Shown piece by piece: positions 31,544 to 43,437 of a DNA stretch of 64,000 nucleotides; the first letter of the stretch is position 1, and the number at the start of each line of letters is the position of its first letter. The DNA is from Candidatus Altimarinota bacterium (GTDB lineage Bacteria; Patescibacteriota; Gracilibacteria; BD1-5; UBA2023). The position numbers and the translations under genes were made by a program. Under the pieces are notes generated by a model. It saw only the letters and a list, made by a program, of their open reading frames with translations, was not told the DNA's origin and did not search any database. Location: the NCBI GenBank assembly GCA_014377305.1, contig JACMPW010000005.1, positions 1 to 64,000 of the forward strand, given 5' to 3'.

Positions 31544-33124
31544 ATGAAAAAACTCTCCCTCATTCCTTTCGTGCTCATTGTGACCCTCGGTGCTGTATGG
31601 GCAAGTACTATCATCTTCCCGAATACAACAGAGTTCCCTCGTACTCCCCAGATAGCAGGGACTATATGAGGAGTACTCTATGACTGGTTCAATACGGATG
31701 GCACAGCTCGAAATACTGATAAGCTGGGTGGGATATCAGCGAGTGGATACCTCCAGAATCATGACTGTAGCGGAGAGCCAATCAACAAGGTATGGGTAGG
31801 TATCGATGCGGATGGCAGGTCTATATGTGGGAGCAAGACTATACAGCTCGCGAGTATAGGGAAATTTAGCGAGATTGTCGGTAATATCCAAGTCAAGAAA
31901 AATGGATCTGCAGTGTGGACTCCAGCCAATACTACAGATCCTCTCACAGAGTGAGATATCATCCAAACTGACTCATCGAGTACTGGTACTATCGCGTTCA
32001 TCGCTGATGAGTCTATCCTCCGCCTCGATACCAGTACTACGGTAGAACTCTCTATCGGCGATCTCTCTGGACAGTCTGTTGCTCAGGCGATCCTCACCGA
32101 TGGACGTCTCTGGGGACGTATCCTCACGAGTACGGGAGTCAATCTCGGAGGATGAGGTACTGTCGCGTGAGTGCGAGGTACGAGTGTCAGTGTCACCAAG
32201 ACGAGTACTGGATACTATACGATCACCATCATAGACTCGACCAATCCCACATCAGCCGCGAGTGTCGTAGGGGGATGAGGTACAACATATACTCTCTCTC
32301 CAGGAGAACAAGTCCAGTATCCTCTCTCAACAGAGAGCAATGTCGCAGGATGAGGGGGGACATGAGTACAACCTACTCTCGTAGAGTCTACGATCGGCAA
32401 ATCCACATTGCTCGCTATGTCTGCATGGATACGAGACAATACCCGCAAAGATATCGACTATCTCTACGCGAACTCTGGAGCGGGACTCAATACTCGAGTC
32501 GTTGCCGAGTACAATACGACGGTACCACTCGCTAGCGATACTATCAATCTCACAGCTCTCTGTAGTGATGCCAATCATGTATACTGGCCATCACTAATTC
32601 CTACTCTGGGAGACAAATGTAGAGAATCGAGTCTCTACGCATTCGCCAACTATAGTTCAATAAGTATAAATGGAAGCATGGGCCCTGCTCGTCCTCTCAT
32701 ATTTAGGAATAATATCGTTCCTGCGAGTGGAAATGTTTATAGCATCACTGATGGATATATGATAAATAATCCAGGACAGTATATATCGTATGCACTGGAT
32801 AACTATACGGTATTGACGGGTAAAACTATAATTATGAGATTAAGTAGTGAAATTCCTGATACCTGAAAACACTATATCCTCGACTTCGGTGGTCCTCTAA
32901 AAGTGCTAAAAGATGCGTGAGTTTATAAATGTATGTGGAGAATATCTCTTTTATGTGAATTATGAGATATCAATGAACAAGATGATCATACTATTCTCAC
33001 TATTACATTACCAGCAACTCCAACTCCATCACAAATGGTTATGGGTAATACTTCATCATTAGTAGGTGGTTACCCTTATCAATTTCCAATCTGAACAACT
33101 ATCAAAAGGATTAATATTCAATAA
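31544..33124 (+). CDS. Exported protein with FecR-like segment (526 aa)
   Basis: 526 aa with signal peptide (MKKLSLIPFVLIVTLGAVWA). Residues about 145-170 read like a FecR domain (GTIAFIADESILRLDTSTTV), otherwise found in periplasmic sensor or surface proteins. Two Gly-rich linkers (GGGGT) follow, encoded partly by TGA. The C-terminal 240 residues include IRDNTRKDIDYLYANSGAG and are of unknown fold. It shares the TDKLGG-type motif with the preceding small exported protein. Probably a cell-surface protein; function unknown. Confidence 0.72.
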
Positions 33125-33147
33125 AAAAAACCGAAAGGGCTTTTTTT
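33123..33147. terminator. Terminator between convergent genes
   Basis: An A8 run, short CC-GAAA-GG stem and T7 run. The stem is weak apart from A-T pairing, but it could serve both flanking convergent genes. Confidence 0.5.
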
Positions 33148-33160
33148 ATTGAATTCTATA

Positions 33161-34801
33161 TTATCCGTCATTGCGTATTGAGAGTATCAGTATCTTGATG
33201 ATAGAGTGAGTTCACCCTGTTGGTGTTGCAGTGATAGTGACAGTGAAGTTTTCGCTCAATCCAAATGGTGCATTGGAATCATATATTCCAGTGATTGCTC
33301 CAGTACTCGTATTGATCGAGAGTCCAGCGGGGAATCCAGTAGCAGAGTATACGATCTTCCGACCGAGAGTATCAGTGACTCCACCAGCATTGATAATAAT
33401 GGGTGCACCTCAGAGTTCATCACTCACCGTCATATCAGCGAGTGCTTCAAATGCACCACCTGTGACAGGTGCAGGATCTGCAGCTGCTACTATCACAGTA
33501 CGATTTTTTGTACTCCTATTTCACTTGGCATCTGTTGCTGTATAGGTACGTGTATAGGTACCAGCTACTGCTGTATTGACAGCACCAGTGATGACTACTG
33601 TACAACTTGGGTCGATATTGTCAGTACAACTCGCTCCTAGCTCGGTATAGACATCTCAGACGGTGAGATTCACTATAGCAGCTCCACTGAGAGTGATCAT
33701 AGGAGCAGTGAGATCCTTGAGTACGGTACCAGTCTTGGTACTCGATACGAGAGTGGGAGCAGATACTACGGTCTCGACCTTGCCGAGAGAGGCAAGTGGA
33801 GCAATATGCTCAGTACGAGCTGTCGATCGAGCAAGAGTACGGGCATCGACAGGATTGACAGTCGATCGATTGTAGATTGCCTGATTGCCACCATCTCCGA
33901 GTGCGAACGTGAGTCCGATCATCGCACGAGTATCGTGTATAGCTCCAGATGTATGTGACACACCGATGACGATCGCACCAGAGCGACTGATAGGGTAGCT
34001 GTAGCTGATCTGAGTACGATCTACACCCTTCGCTATATGATCATATCCGACGGAGAACTTGCCCTGTTGGCCCATGTATGCAGCATACTCTGCTCCGTAT
34101 ATTGCACTCGTACCAGTGAGACTATTGTGAGTGGCTCCACCTCGGATAGCGAGTCGCCCAGTGCTACCGATATCGAGAGCTCATCCTGCAGTGACACTAT
34201 TCCACTGAGTTCATCGGTAGCTCGTAGTACTCGCTGTATTGTATATATCTGTATATGTATCTATGGCAGTAGGGGTATCTACATTGCGAGTTTGACTCGA
34301 GAGTGTATTGCCTGATGATAAAGTCGCATCATGAGAGCGACCATGAGCAATACTGAGAGATGCCGCCACAAATGGCCCTACTCCAGTAGTGGTGATACTT
34401 GCACCTACTTGTTCTCCTCGGAGATTGCCAGAATATGTAGGATTCTTGTATGCTGCCTGAGCAGCTTCTGTTCGAGCTGATATATGACCCACTATAGTAG
34501 TACTAGGAGTGATCTGTCCAGCGACAGTGATCGTAGCAGCTTTTGCATCCTTGAGAGACTCTATATTGAGGGCTATTGCTCGCGTCTTATCTCATCCTAC
34601 GATATCGAGCTGTACTCCAGGACCAAAATGAGAAGACTGAGTTCCACCGATACTTATATCCGCATTCACAGGGATAGTGAGAGTAGAGGCGACATTTTGA
34701 GTAGTTTTGTCACCGATGCTCTGAGCTCCTGTAGATTGTGCCGATGTACCCAGTGCTGTAGTGGCGAGGAGAGCTGCTGCGAAATTATGCTTGAGACTCA
34801 T
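33161..34801 (-). CDS. Exported beta-rich protein with C-terminal Ig-like domains (546 aa)
   Basis: 546 aa with signal peptide (HNFAAALLATTALGTSA). The central 300 residues are Gly/Ser/Thr/Ala-rich with alternating beta-strand character (KFSVGYDHIAKGVDRTQISY, AIVIGVSHTSGA), resembling a beta-barrel or autotransporter-like segment. A DUF5011/HYR-type domain follows (YTELGASCTDNIDPSCTVVI), then a putative-Ig domain of He_PIG type (VYSATGFPAGLSINTSTGAI). TGA glycines occur at 34592, 34211 and 33656. It is an envelope or surface protein; a porin-like role is only a guess because the Gram status of the cell is unclear. Confidence 0.75.
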
Positions 34802-34896
34802 AGGATGAGATTTATTGATAAACTTTATATATTGTACTCAAATACAATTATTGTCAATAAAATTTATTTGAAAATATGGTATGAGAGATAGTTTGT

Positions 34897-34934
34897 CACA
34901 AAAAAATCACCCCTGACCGAGTGATTTTTTTGTG
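34897..34934. terminator. Terminator between mscL and the 34801 gene
   Basis: CACAAAAAAATCAC pairs with GTGATTTTTTTGTG, a 14-bp stem with a 10-base loop and T-runs on both strands, just past the mscL stop. Confidence 0.88.
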
Positions 34935-34957
34935 GCGAGTTGTACTTGTATGTGTTC

Positions 34958-35350
34958 CTATTTCTTTTTCAGGAGATCGCGGATCTCGGCGAGGAGATCT
35001 ATGTCAGTTGGTCCTTTTGGAGCTGCTGGAGCTGGTTTTTTCATCTTGTTGATCGGCTTCACTACGAACATGAATATAGCAAATGCTACAATCAGGAAGT
35101 TCACGAGTATCGTGAGAAATGATCCATACTTGAGTACTACCTCACTCTGACCAGCTACGAGAGATGGGAGATGGAGAACCATCTGTGAAAAGTCTACCTT
35201 GCCCACTATCCAACCGATAACTGGCATCATGATATCCTCAACGAGAGAGTTGACAATCTTGCCGAATGCAGCACCGATGACCACACCTACCGCGAGATCG
35301 ACGACATTGCCCTTCATCGCGAAGTCTCGGAACTCTTTCATCATGCTCAT
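34958..35350 (-). CDS. mscL: Large-conductance mechanosensitive channel
   Basis: 130 aa (E. coli MscL is 136). The first helix reads [20 protein letters not shown] with the conserved pore constriction, then [11 protein letters not shown] second transmembrane helix, [19 protein letters not shown], and a C-terminal helical bundle ([15 protein letters not shown]) complete the family pattern. It opens on membrane tension to release solutes during hypo-osmotic shock. The start MSMMKEF at 35350 is preferred to the longer upstream frame. Confidence 0.97.
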   Translation of the reverse strand: MSMMKEFRDFAMKGNVVDLAVGVVIGAAFGKIVNSLVEDIMMPVIGWIVGKVDFSQMVLHLPSLVAGQSEVVLKYGSFLTILVNFLIVAFAIFMFVVKPINKMKKPAPAAPKGPTDIDLLAEIRDLLKKK

Positions 35351-35411
35351 AGGAGGATAGATAAAAACATAAAGCAAAAGTATTGTATACAAGTTTTATT
35401 TTCTGGCAAAT

Positions 35412-37706
35412 CTATTTGCTCATGGCTGGTGCTGGATCATGGATGAGGCGAGGATCTCACTCGATCACGAGAGGAGATGGGTATCTACTACCACCAGTAC
35501 TCTCTTTATCTACACGATCTATAGGGGAGAGGGCCGAGTATGCGTCCCGAGATCCTGGGAGATCATAATAGGATCTCATACAGCCTGTCTGAGCAAAGTA
35601 TGGACATCCAGTCGGAGCTATCTCTCGTGGAGGATTGGCTGATACGAGAGACCCATGGATATAGAGCTGAGAGTCACTTACCGCTGATATGATGGCGTGT
35701 TCCGCGATCAGAGAACTTGAGATATCTGTGATATTTCATTTGATTTTGATATTTCATCCGTTTCCAGCTGAGTCCGCGAGTGCCATGATAGCGAGAGGAG
35801 TTGGACGAGGAGAGATATTGGTGTCGATCGTAATATCTCCACCGAGTACTATGATCGTACGTTTTGATCGGACTCCAGTTCCACCATCGAATAGGGTCGT
35901 ATCAGAGATCGTATAGTCTCCAGAGATCACCTCATAGTCCACATCATCATAGGTAGTACGGTTTCGGTTCAGGAGAGCTATCTGTTTACGGATATCACTG
36001 ATCACATTCACTCGAGAGAGTACCCCGCCACCGACTCACTCTCCTGATTGACCCAATATCTTGACCCGCTCTGTTCGTGCTGTTGCAGCTGCGATATTGC
36101 CCACTTGAGTCATATAGAGCACATCTGATGTCCCATTGCGATAGTAGATATATCCAGTCATTGTAGTAGGTTCACTCGGAGCATCAGGGAGCCAAGTGAT
36201 ATACGTACCAGTTGATGTAAAAGGCGTAGCAGATATCGTTGCAATGCTCGATATATTGCTCCAGTCACAAATTGGATCAGTTGCTATAGTAAATGGATAA
36301 TTGCTACACTTCGCAGTAGGAGTACTCCCGAGAGATCTCCACTCGGCATCAGATCCATCTCCGATCTGCATAGTCGTGATGATGGTTGGGATGATTACCG
36401 TTGTACTATTTTTTACTACGCTCATCTCGAACGTATGGGGAGTATTGATGATAGGAGGATCCGAACTCGATACACTCGATACGAATAGTGGAACAAAATC
36501 CAATGGGACTCGCCATATTGGGAGCGTCATACCTGAGCCATTGTACTCGATAGAGTTGAGAGTGATTTCATTATTTGTATTGGTTGGAGCAGTGCTCTGC
36601 ACTGTATAGCTGATATCTGAGGTATTCAGAGCTGCAGTATATCGCCACTCCCCACATGCATCCACAAAGTTCGAGAACCTGATAGCATCAGCACATACGG
36701 GAAATAAATAATTGAAGTTATCCTCTGTTTGTATATTTTTCACGGTAGTATCATAAATCACCGCTATATTACCAGATATGACGCGATTTCCATATTTGTC
36801 CCTGGACTTGAGTATGAATGTATATATATCGCTCCCATCTGCGATCACCGATCATACGGGTGACTGGACGAGTATAGTAGCTGTACGAGTAGCTCCATCG
36901 GGACAACTGAGATCTGTAGGATAATTCGTACAAAAATCAATTGCATGGTATGTTCCAGGCTCTAGTGATGTGATGGGGATACTTGGACTAATGAAGAATC
37001 CAGATATCTCAGTTTTGCTATCATTGGTATCACGGATCGTGACGGTATAGGTATTCGAGAGAGAAAAATCTACAGTATATACACCATTGGTTCCAGTGAT
37101 ACTCTGTGTATCGAGTCCAATGTTTGCTGATCCTTGCCATCCGAGAGTACCTGCATCATAGATCCAGGCACCTGATACGGATAGTGTCGCTATATGATTG
37201 GCTACCAGAGTTGACTCATTCAGTATGACAGGTCTGAGTGGTAGGGCTATCCCCGTGAGATCGATATCTCAGGCAAAAGACATAGCTGATCCAGAGAGGA
37301 GTCATGTATTCGGGTTGTAGGTGATGATATTGCCACTACTAAAATATATATCTCCAACATTCTCGCTCCATCATGTCCCTGTGAGGGTGCAGTTTGCCAA
37401 GAGATTTGATAGAGATTGCCCCCCACAATTGAGTGATACTTGATTGGATCCACTTGCGAAGATGATCCATCCGATATTTTTGGCATAAAAAGTTCCTGTA
37501 AATGTTTTGCTACTTGTAAGCAAAGCAGGATCCATATCTATAATACCACTTGCAGAGAGTGCACTCGCCACATCGAATCGGGTGTTCGTATTCGTCCCAG
37601 TCATCGCGATACTCGGTCCAGGTGTATAGGTGACGCTCGCAGATATCTCGCTCACAAAGGCGAGAGACGAGACGAGTAGTGAGATGAGGAGGAGAATTCG
37701 GAACAT
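35412..37706 (-). CDS. Large exported surface protein (764 aa)
   Basis: 764 aa, signal peptide MFRILLLISLLVSSLAFVSE. The middle is made of beta-sandwich modules (LPIWRVPLDFVPLFV, TFTGTFYAKNIGWIIF). The C-terminal module, with RTIIVLGGDITIDTNI, NGGNIKIKGNI and LYIHGSLVSAN followed by two closely spaced Cys, matches the end of the 61454-64000 protein and resembles that of 13198-16635. The family looks like a set of paralogous surface proteins with a shared C-terminal domain. It ends at TAG 35412-35414 only when TGA glycines are read through. It is 8 bases downstream of the Cys-rich protein gene, so co-transcribed. Confidence 0.8.
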
Positions 37707-37714
37707 AGAGGATA

Positions 37715-38683
37715 TTATTGTGAGATCTGTCGACAAGCACTGATCATACCAGTTGCAGTGAGGCCATCGCAGAGTGCCGTATTTTTATATTTTTTGACAG
37801 CTGTGATTATGATAGTGTCACTACATTTATTACGGAGATTGGTATTGAGTATTTTTTGGCATGGTGTAGTATCGGTTCCACTGATCGCTGTTTTGTAGAG
37901 TGCGATATCGGCAGTTTTTGATACTTGAGCCTGACAGTAGAGTTTTTTATCTATATCTGCTATAGTCTCACAGAGATTAGTATTATCCGTATTTACAGCT
38001 GACTTGAGTCGGATAGTATCTTGACATGTCGAGGAGAGTTCTATGGTTTTAATTTTTTCACAGAGTTTCAGATCATTCGTTGCTATAGCTTGCCTGTAGA
38101 GACTTGTTTCATCTATCTCATGAATTTGTGTGAGACAGAGAGACTGGTATTGCTCTCCGAGAGTGTTACAGAATTCTCGGGTGATTGTATTATCTCGGGT
38201 TTTGGTTCCGAGTTGTACCTCATCGATGGACGCTTCGCAACTCGATCGACGTTCCATATCTACCACTTGACTACAGAGAGCACGATCACTCGTTGCTATA
38301 GCTCTATCAGTCGATATCACATCTCTACAGAGAGTGATGACTCCAGTACTCGTGAGTGTATCACAGGTTTCGATTGTTCCAGATTTTTTGGCTGTATTTG
38401 CGAGGATCATATCATGACACTCAATCTGTTTCAGATTATCAGATATAGCATTACAGAGTCCGATATTTTGCTCCTGTATAGCAGTGTTATATAATTCACT
38501 ATTCTTCTCATTTTGCTGAGCTATGGCTATCCTTTGATCTGCATATGTAGGTATTATAGTATTGACAGTAGTATCAGTTTTGATATTCCAAACATGTTTC
38601 TGATAAAAAAATCAGCAGTATATGCCAATTCCAATAACGATGAAAGTGATCAGTGATACGATGATGATGAGTATTTTTTGCAT
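37715..38683 (-). CDS. Membrane-anchored protein with cysteine-paired helical repeats (322 aa)
   Basis: 322 aa. A single N-terminal membrane anchor (ILIIIVSLITFIVIGIGIYC) is followed by about eight degenerate repeats of roughly 35 residues, each with the pattern A(I/T)xxxxxxLCxxI and a second Cys about 13 residues later (for example LYRQAIATNDLKLCEKIKTI and LYKTAISGTDTTPCQKIL). The Cys spacing suggests disulfide-stabilised helical hairpins facing outward. I do not recognise the family. It is probably co-transcribed with the large surface protein that follows 8 bases later. Confidence 0.75.
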
Positions 38684-38707
38684 ATCTCTAGAATACCCCA
38701 ATTTTGC

Positions 38708-38731
38708 AAAAAAATCCTCTTTTGCGAGGAT
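38708..38731 (-). terminator. Terminator of the mfd unit
   Basis: Minus strand ATCCTC-GCAAAA-GAGGAT stem followed by a T7 run, 26 bases beyond the mfd stop. Confidence 0.85.
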
Positions 38732-38756
38732 ATGCAGCATATTTTAACTGGACAAA

Positions 38757-41684
38757 TTATCTAATTATATCTTTGAGGAATTTTTCCACTGTTTTCCAGT
38801 ACTGGATTTCGACGCGAATCTTGCGTACGGAGAGGAGTATCATACTATTTCTCGTGTCGAATCGATCGAGAAATCTTTTGGCATCTGCAACAGTAGTTCT
38901 TTCCTCAAGATCGAATACATAGTTAAGTCCGATCTTTGATAGCTTCACAACACCATAGTCTGAGAGGATGAGTCGAGACCTGATGATGAGAAATAGATTT
39001 GAGAGGTTTTCATTTGTGTCCATCACACTTTCCATCTCATCGAGCTCCTCTAGCGTCTCGAGTGATTCTATTTCTCTGAAAAAATTCAATTTGTCAGCTT
39101 CTGAGAGAAAATATTCTACCGGTAGTACATATGAGATTTCGAGTTCGATTTTTGCTCGTGTCCGTTTCTTTTTCTCCTCACGCAACTCAGCGATCCGCTC
39201 CTCGAGGAGTCGGAAGTAGAGTGTCAGACCGATGTCTTTGCTCCGACCAGATTGTTTGATCCCGAGTACATCTCAGGCTCCACGGATCTCCATATCTCGC
39301 ATCGCGATCTCGAATCAGGCACCCAGATGAGTATTATTGGCGATAGTGATGAGCCGTTCTTTTTCGTCTTTTCCGAGTTCAGGTTTCCGATACATCAGAT
39401 AACAGTAGGCATCAGCATCCTTGCGTCATACTCTTCATCTCAGCTGATGGAGGCTCGCGAGACCGAACTCCTCAGGGTCGATGATGATGATCGTATTCGC
39501 CGAGAGGAAGTTGACACCATTCTCTATGATAGTCGTTGAGAGGAGGATATCGTATTCTCTTTTTTTGAATGCATGGATGCGATCCTCGATCTTATCCCCT
39601 GGCATCTGACCATGGGTTATTATGATTTTTGGAGATTCTTGTTTTGCAGATTTTGATTTCCCAATAATACCCTCTATCTCTTTCGCGAGTGCGTCCATCC
39701 CTCGGATCCGATTGTGCAATATGATGACCTGTCCACCTCGTCCCATCTCATACTCTACTGCATGAGCGATGACTCCCTCATTCCATCTTGTGATGATCGT
39801 CTCGATGGGTTTTTTCTTCTTCGGGGGAGTTGCTATGATCGATATCTTTTTGAGGCCTGAGAGTGCCAGATTGAGTGAGCGGGGAATAGGAGTTGCAGAG
39901 AGTGCGAGGATATCGATTCCGGCTCGGATTTTTTTGATCCGTTCCTTGTGCGTCACTCCGAACTTGTGTTCCTCATCGATCACGAGGAGTCAGAGTCTCT
40001 TGTATCTCACATCTTCTGAGAGGAGACGATGAGTCCCTACGACGACATCGATCTTGCCATCCCGCAGATCCTCCAGTGTAGTTGCGATCTCTCGGCCCGT
40101 ATTCATACGAGTCATGATGCCGACTCTCACGCCAAAAGGAGACAGTCGCTCAACGAATGTCTCATAGTGTTCATCAGCCAGGACGAGGAGAGGCGATATG
40201 ACTGCCACTTGAGTTCCCGCGAGTACTGCCTTATAGATAGCATTCATCGCGATCTCAGTTTTTCAGAATCCGACATCACCCGAGATGAGTCGATCCATGG
40301 CGAGCTCTGATTCCATATCGGCAAATACCTCCTCGATGGCCCGAGATTGATCCTGAGTATATTCATATGCGAAGGCATCCTGGAACTCTCGTTCCTTACC
40401 CTGGAAACTCGCAAAAGAACGACCTTTTGCGAGAGAACGCCTCGCATTGGTTTCGAGGATATCGAGTGCGATCGCCTCGATTTCCTCAGTTGTCTTACTC
40501 ATTGTGCGCTCCCATTCTTTGCCTGAGAGCTTGGTGAGTTCGACATCTGGCTTACCGAGATATTTGCTCACTCGGTAGATCTCCGTGAGTGGGACGAAGA
40601 GTTTATCTCACTCAGCATAGTGGAGCTCGATGTATTCTCGTTCCAGATTTACTGTAGATTTTTTGGTTACCGCATGGAATAGAGCAATCCCATGTTCACG
40701 ATGTACGACGAGATCACCTGGTGCGAGTGTGAGGAGGAGATCGAGGTGCTTGGCGATGGATTTTTTGTTCCTGGTTCTCACGAATACATTTCCGATGATA
40801 TCATCAGCTATGATTATGATATCTTTCATTATACAACTTTCCATTCCTCATTTTGCTACGTCAATGATTTCGATATTGACTATGGCGTGGAACTCTACGA
40901 ATTCTTGTACGGTTTTGATAAATTTGGTATAGATGATTACTCGTTGTTCTCATCTCTCTTCTCGCAAAAAGGCGAGAAACGCATCAATATGCTCGATCGT
41001 CGGGATATCCACTCCGAGTGATATCGCGTCATCTCGATGAAAATCAGTGAAATGAAAATCAGAAATATGGCGTAATTGGTCTATATATGGGAGAAAATCA
41101 CAACCAAGAAGAATTGTAGATTCTGATTCGACTAAGGCGAGGAGATCCATGTTTATGATGCCCACTTTTCTCTCTATTGGAGTCTCTGAGAGTTTCTGAT
41201 TTTTGATCGAGATAGTATCGCGATATCTGCGTTCATCTCATCGAGAGTCGATCTCCACGATCGAGTCTATCTCTGTATCGAACCACTCGATATGTACCTG
41301 ATTACCACTATGAGCATCTGTTATCGTGACTACACTGCCCTCACGACGATAGGTCGCGAGCTCTCCGAGATGCGTCGCATGGATATATCCGAACTCGATC
41401 AGCTTCTCGATGACATTTTCTATGGTTTGCTCAGCCCCTCTCGTTATCTCATAGAGTGAGTGTCGCCTGAGATAGCCTATATCACCACTTGTTTCGAGGA
41501 GAGTGGATGATATGACAAAAATCCCAGCGTGAGATTCACTCATCATCCAAAACTCTGCGAGATCCGTGAGAAGTTGTATTGGAGTATCGAGTACCGTTTT
41601 CGCGAATTGTCGCAATATAGAGATATCTGACTCCGAATCAGTGATGATGACCTTTTTCTGTCATTCGACAACAAGACTCTTCAT
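38757..41684 (-). CDS. mfd: Transcription-repair coupling factor Mfd
   Basis: 975 aa, shorter than the roughly 1150 of E. coli. After a UvrB-like N-terminal region, the RNA-polymerase interaction domain starts near residue 312 (LVVHREHGIALFHAV). The SF2 translocase follows: DRLISGDVGFGKTE (Walker A near residue 465, its second Gly encoded by TGA), the DEEH box near 569 and ATPIPRSLNLALSGL. Mfd displaces stalled RNA polymerase and recruits nucleotide-excision repair. The trailing TRCF domain is partly present. At least seven TGA codons would fragment it under the standard code. It is 71 bases downstream of frr on the same strand. Confidence 0.93.
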
Positions 41685-41755
41685 TTTGAAGAGTCGAGCG
41701 GTAGCACAACTGGAGTGGGAATATGTGGTGAGCAATTTATAATTTAGGAGTTCTA

Positions 41756-42301
41756 TTATACTTTCATTATTTCAATTTCTTTCACCTTGAGCATCTCCTC
41801 AATTTGTTTGATTCATTTATCTATTTCTTTTTGGAGATTCGCTTCATGTGTTTTTGCTTCATCTTCACTGATTTCTTTATCTGCCTTTGATTTGTCTATT
41901 TTTTTCTTGAATTCTTGTCTGATATTGCGTATTCCGACCTTGCCCTCTTCTCCGAGTCGACTTGCTATCTTGACGAGATCACGACGACGCTCCTCGGTAA
42001 GGGGTGGGATTTTTATCATCAGAGTCTCACCATTGTTCGATGGATTGAGTCCGATTTTTGCTTCACTGATGCCTTTTTCGATATCTCGGATGAGCGTTTT
42101 ATCCCATGGTTGTATCACGATCGTGCTCGCATCCATGACAGATACTGCAGCGATATTCTTGAGAGGGCCGAGTGATCCATATGCCATCACATAGATATCT
42201 TCTACAATCGCAGAGTTCGCTCGTCAGGCCTGGAGCTTCGAGAGCTCATTTTGCATATGATTCGTGGCTTTGTGTAGCTCTTGTTGTAGATTCGCTAACA
42301 T
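41756..42301 (-). CDS. frr: Ribosome recycling factor
   Basis: 181 aa. GRANSAIVEDIYVMAYGS (the first Gly is TGA), TIVIQPWDKTLIRDIEKGI and IPPLTEERRRDLVKIASRL are diagnostic for RRF. It splits post-termination ribosomes with EF-G. The start at 42301 restores the N-terminal helix, and the C-terminus continues past TGA 41813. The usual partner pyrH is not adjacent. Confidence 0.96.
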
Positions 42302-42372
42302 ATTGGAGAATATTATTATAAGATATATGTACAAATATTGTAGTCAAAAGGTTCCTTTTTACAAGATTTTTT

Positions 42373-42400
42373 TTGACATTTTCACAACGAATTATACAAT
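42373..42400 (+). promoter_or_regulatory. Strong promoter for the 42440 gene
   Basis: Consensus TTGACA (42373-42378), 16-base spacer, TACAAT (42395-42400), 39 bases ahead of the ATG. Confidence 0.75.
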
Positions 42401-42439
42401 GTTTTTTGACAAGTTTCTTACATTCTAACTTTTATCCTC

Positions 42440-43333
42440 ATGCAAAAAGTTCTTTCAATTCTCTTAGTAACTTCTTTTACAGCATCAGTTGCTTTTGCAG
42501 CATCTGGTGATATGGTACTTTCTACACCTACTACAATGACTCCTACTATGGCATCTGGTTCTCAGGCCATTCTTCCTCCTCCACCGCCAGTAACAACAAC
42601 GACGCCTATTAATACTACTCAGAATAATACTCTTCCTCAGCTCACTGCTGCACCATCAACATCAGTTGCTATGAGTTCATCAATCGGTGAGAACAAGAGT
42701 GTGAGTTGTGTATCGAACGCTGCTTTTGCAACCAATAGTTGTGATGCCTGTTTCGATGGAGGATCAGTCACAACAGGGAAGAGGCTTACAGGACTTTTTG
42801 ATAACTGGACGAATACTTCTACAGGACTGATGATCGCATACCAGAGTGAGCAGAAAAATCCAAATATGGTAGCATTTGGTACAACTATATGGACTGCTTC
42901 TCCGAGTGATGAATCAAAACTCTGGAAATCGAGTAGTGATATTATCTGGTCTCCGACACAGACTGGTTCTACAAAGATGCAATATATCCTCGGTGCTGGA
43001 CAAAAAGTTAAATTTTTCGAAGCAGACATCGCTGCAGGATATACGCTCACGAAAACAGATCGCAAAAATGGTGAACTCGTAGGAATGATGAGATACCCTA
43101 CTGTTGCTCATGCTGTAGATGCAGTAGGCAATGAGGGTGCAGCCAAAACTCATTATGAGTGTGTTGCCTACAATCTCTCTGCCCCAGCAACTGTAGTTCC
43201 AGTTACTCCGACTACTCCAGTTACTCCAGAGATTACGAAGACAGCTACAGGACCTGCTGAGACTATCGTTCTCATCCTTGCTGCGTTTTTCATAGCGTTT
43301 GGTCTCATGTTTTCTCTCCGCAAACGCATATAA
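42440..43333 (+). CDS. Exported protein with C-terminal membrane anchor and basic tail (297 aa)
   Basis: 297 aa, no TGA codons. Signal peptide MQKVLSILLVTSFTASVAFA, a Pro/Thr-rich spacer (PPPPPVTTTTP), a central domain of about 170 residues with two Cys pairs (SCVSNAAF, NSCDACFDG), a second Pro/Thr linker, then TGPAETIVLILAAFFIAFGL and a final RKRI. The hydrophobic helix plus basic tail preceded by TGPAE resembles sortase- or archaeosortase-type sorting signals, though no LPxTG is present. Its strong promoter and terminator suggest an abundant surface protein. Function unknown. Confidence 0.8.
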   Translation: MQKVLSILLVTSFTASVAFAASGDMVLSTPTTMTPTMASGSQAILPPPPPVTTTTPINTTQNNTLPQLTAAPSTSVAMSSSIGENKSVSCVSNAAFATNSCDACFDGGSVTTGKRLTGLFDNWTNTSTGLMIAYQSEQKNPNMVAFGTTIWTASPSDESKLWKSSSDIIWSPTQTGSTKMQYILGAGQKVKFFEADIAAGYTLTKTDRKNGELVGMMRYPTVAHAVDAVGNEGAAKTHYECVAYNLSAPATVVPVTPTTPVTPEITKTATGPAETIVLILAAFFIAFGLMFSLRKRI

Positions 43334-43347
43334 TAAGTTAAGAAATT

Positions 43348-43389
43348 AAAAATATCCCAATCCATTCCCTTGGATTGGGATATTTTTTT
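43348..43389 (+). terminator. Rho-independent terminator
   Basis: AAAAATATCCCAATCCA/TGGATTGGGATATTTTT stem, 14 bases after the anchored protein gene. Confidence 0.92.
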
Positions 43390-43437
43390 GCTTTTTCATA
43401 TTTTTACTATAGAGTGTTGGCCTTTCACTATCATACT

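Noticed and set aside
32152-32535. 127-aa Arg/Tyr-rich frame within the FecR-like gene
   Set aside because: Out-of-frame shadow of a long exported protein with signal peptide and recognisable domain.
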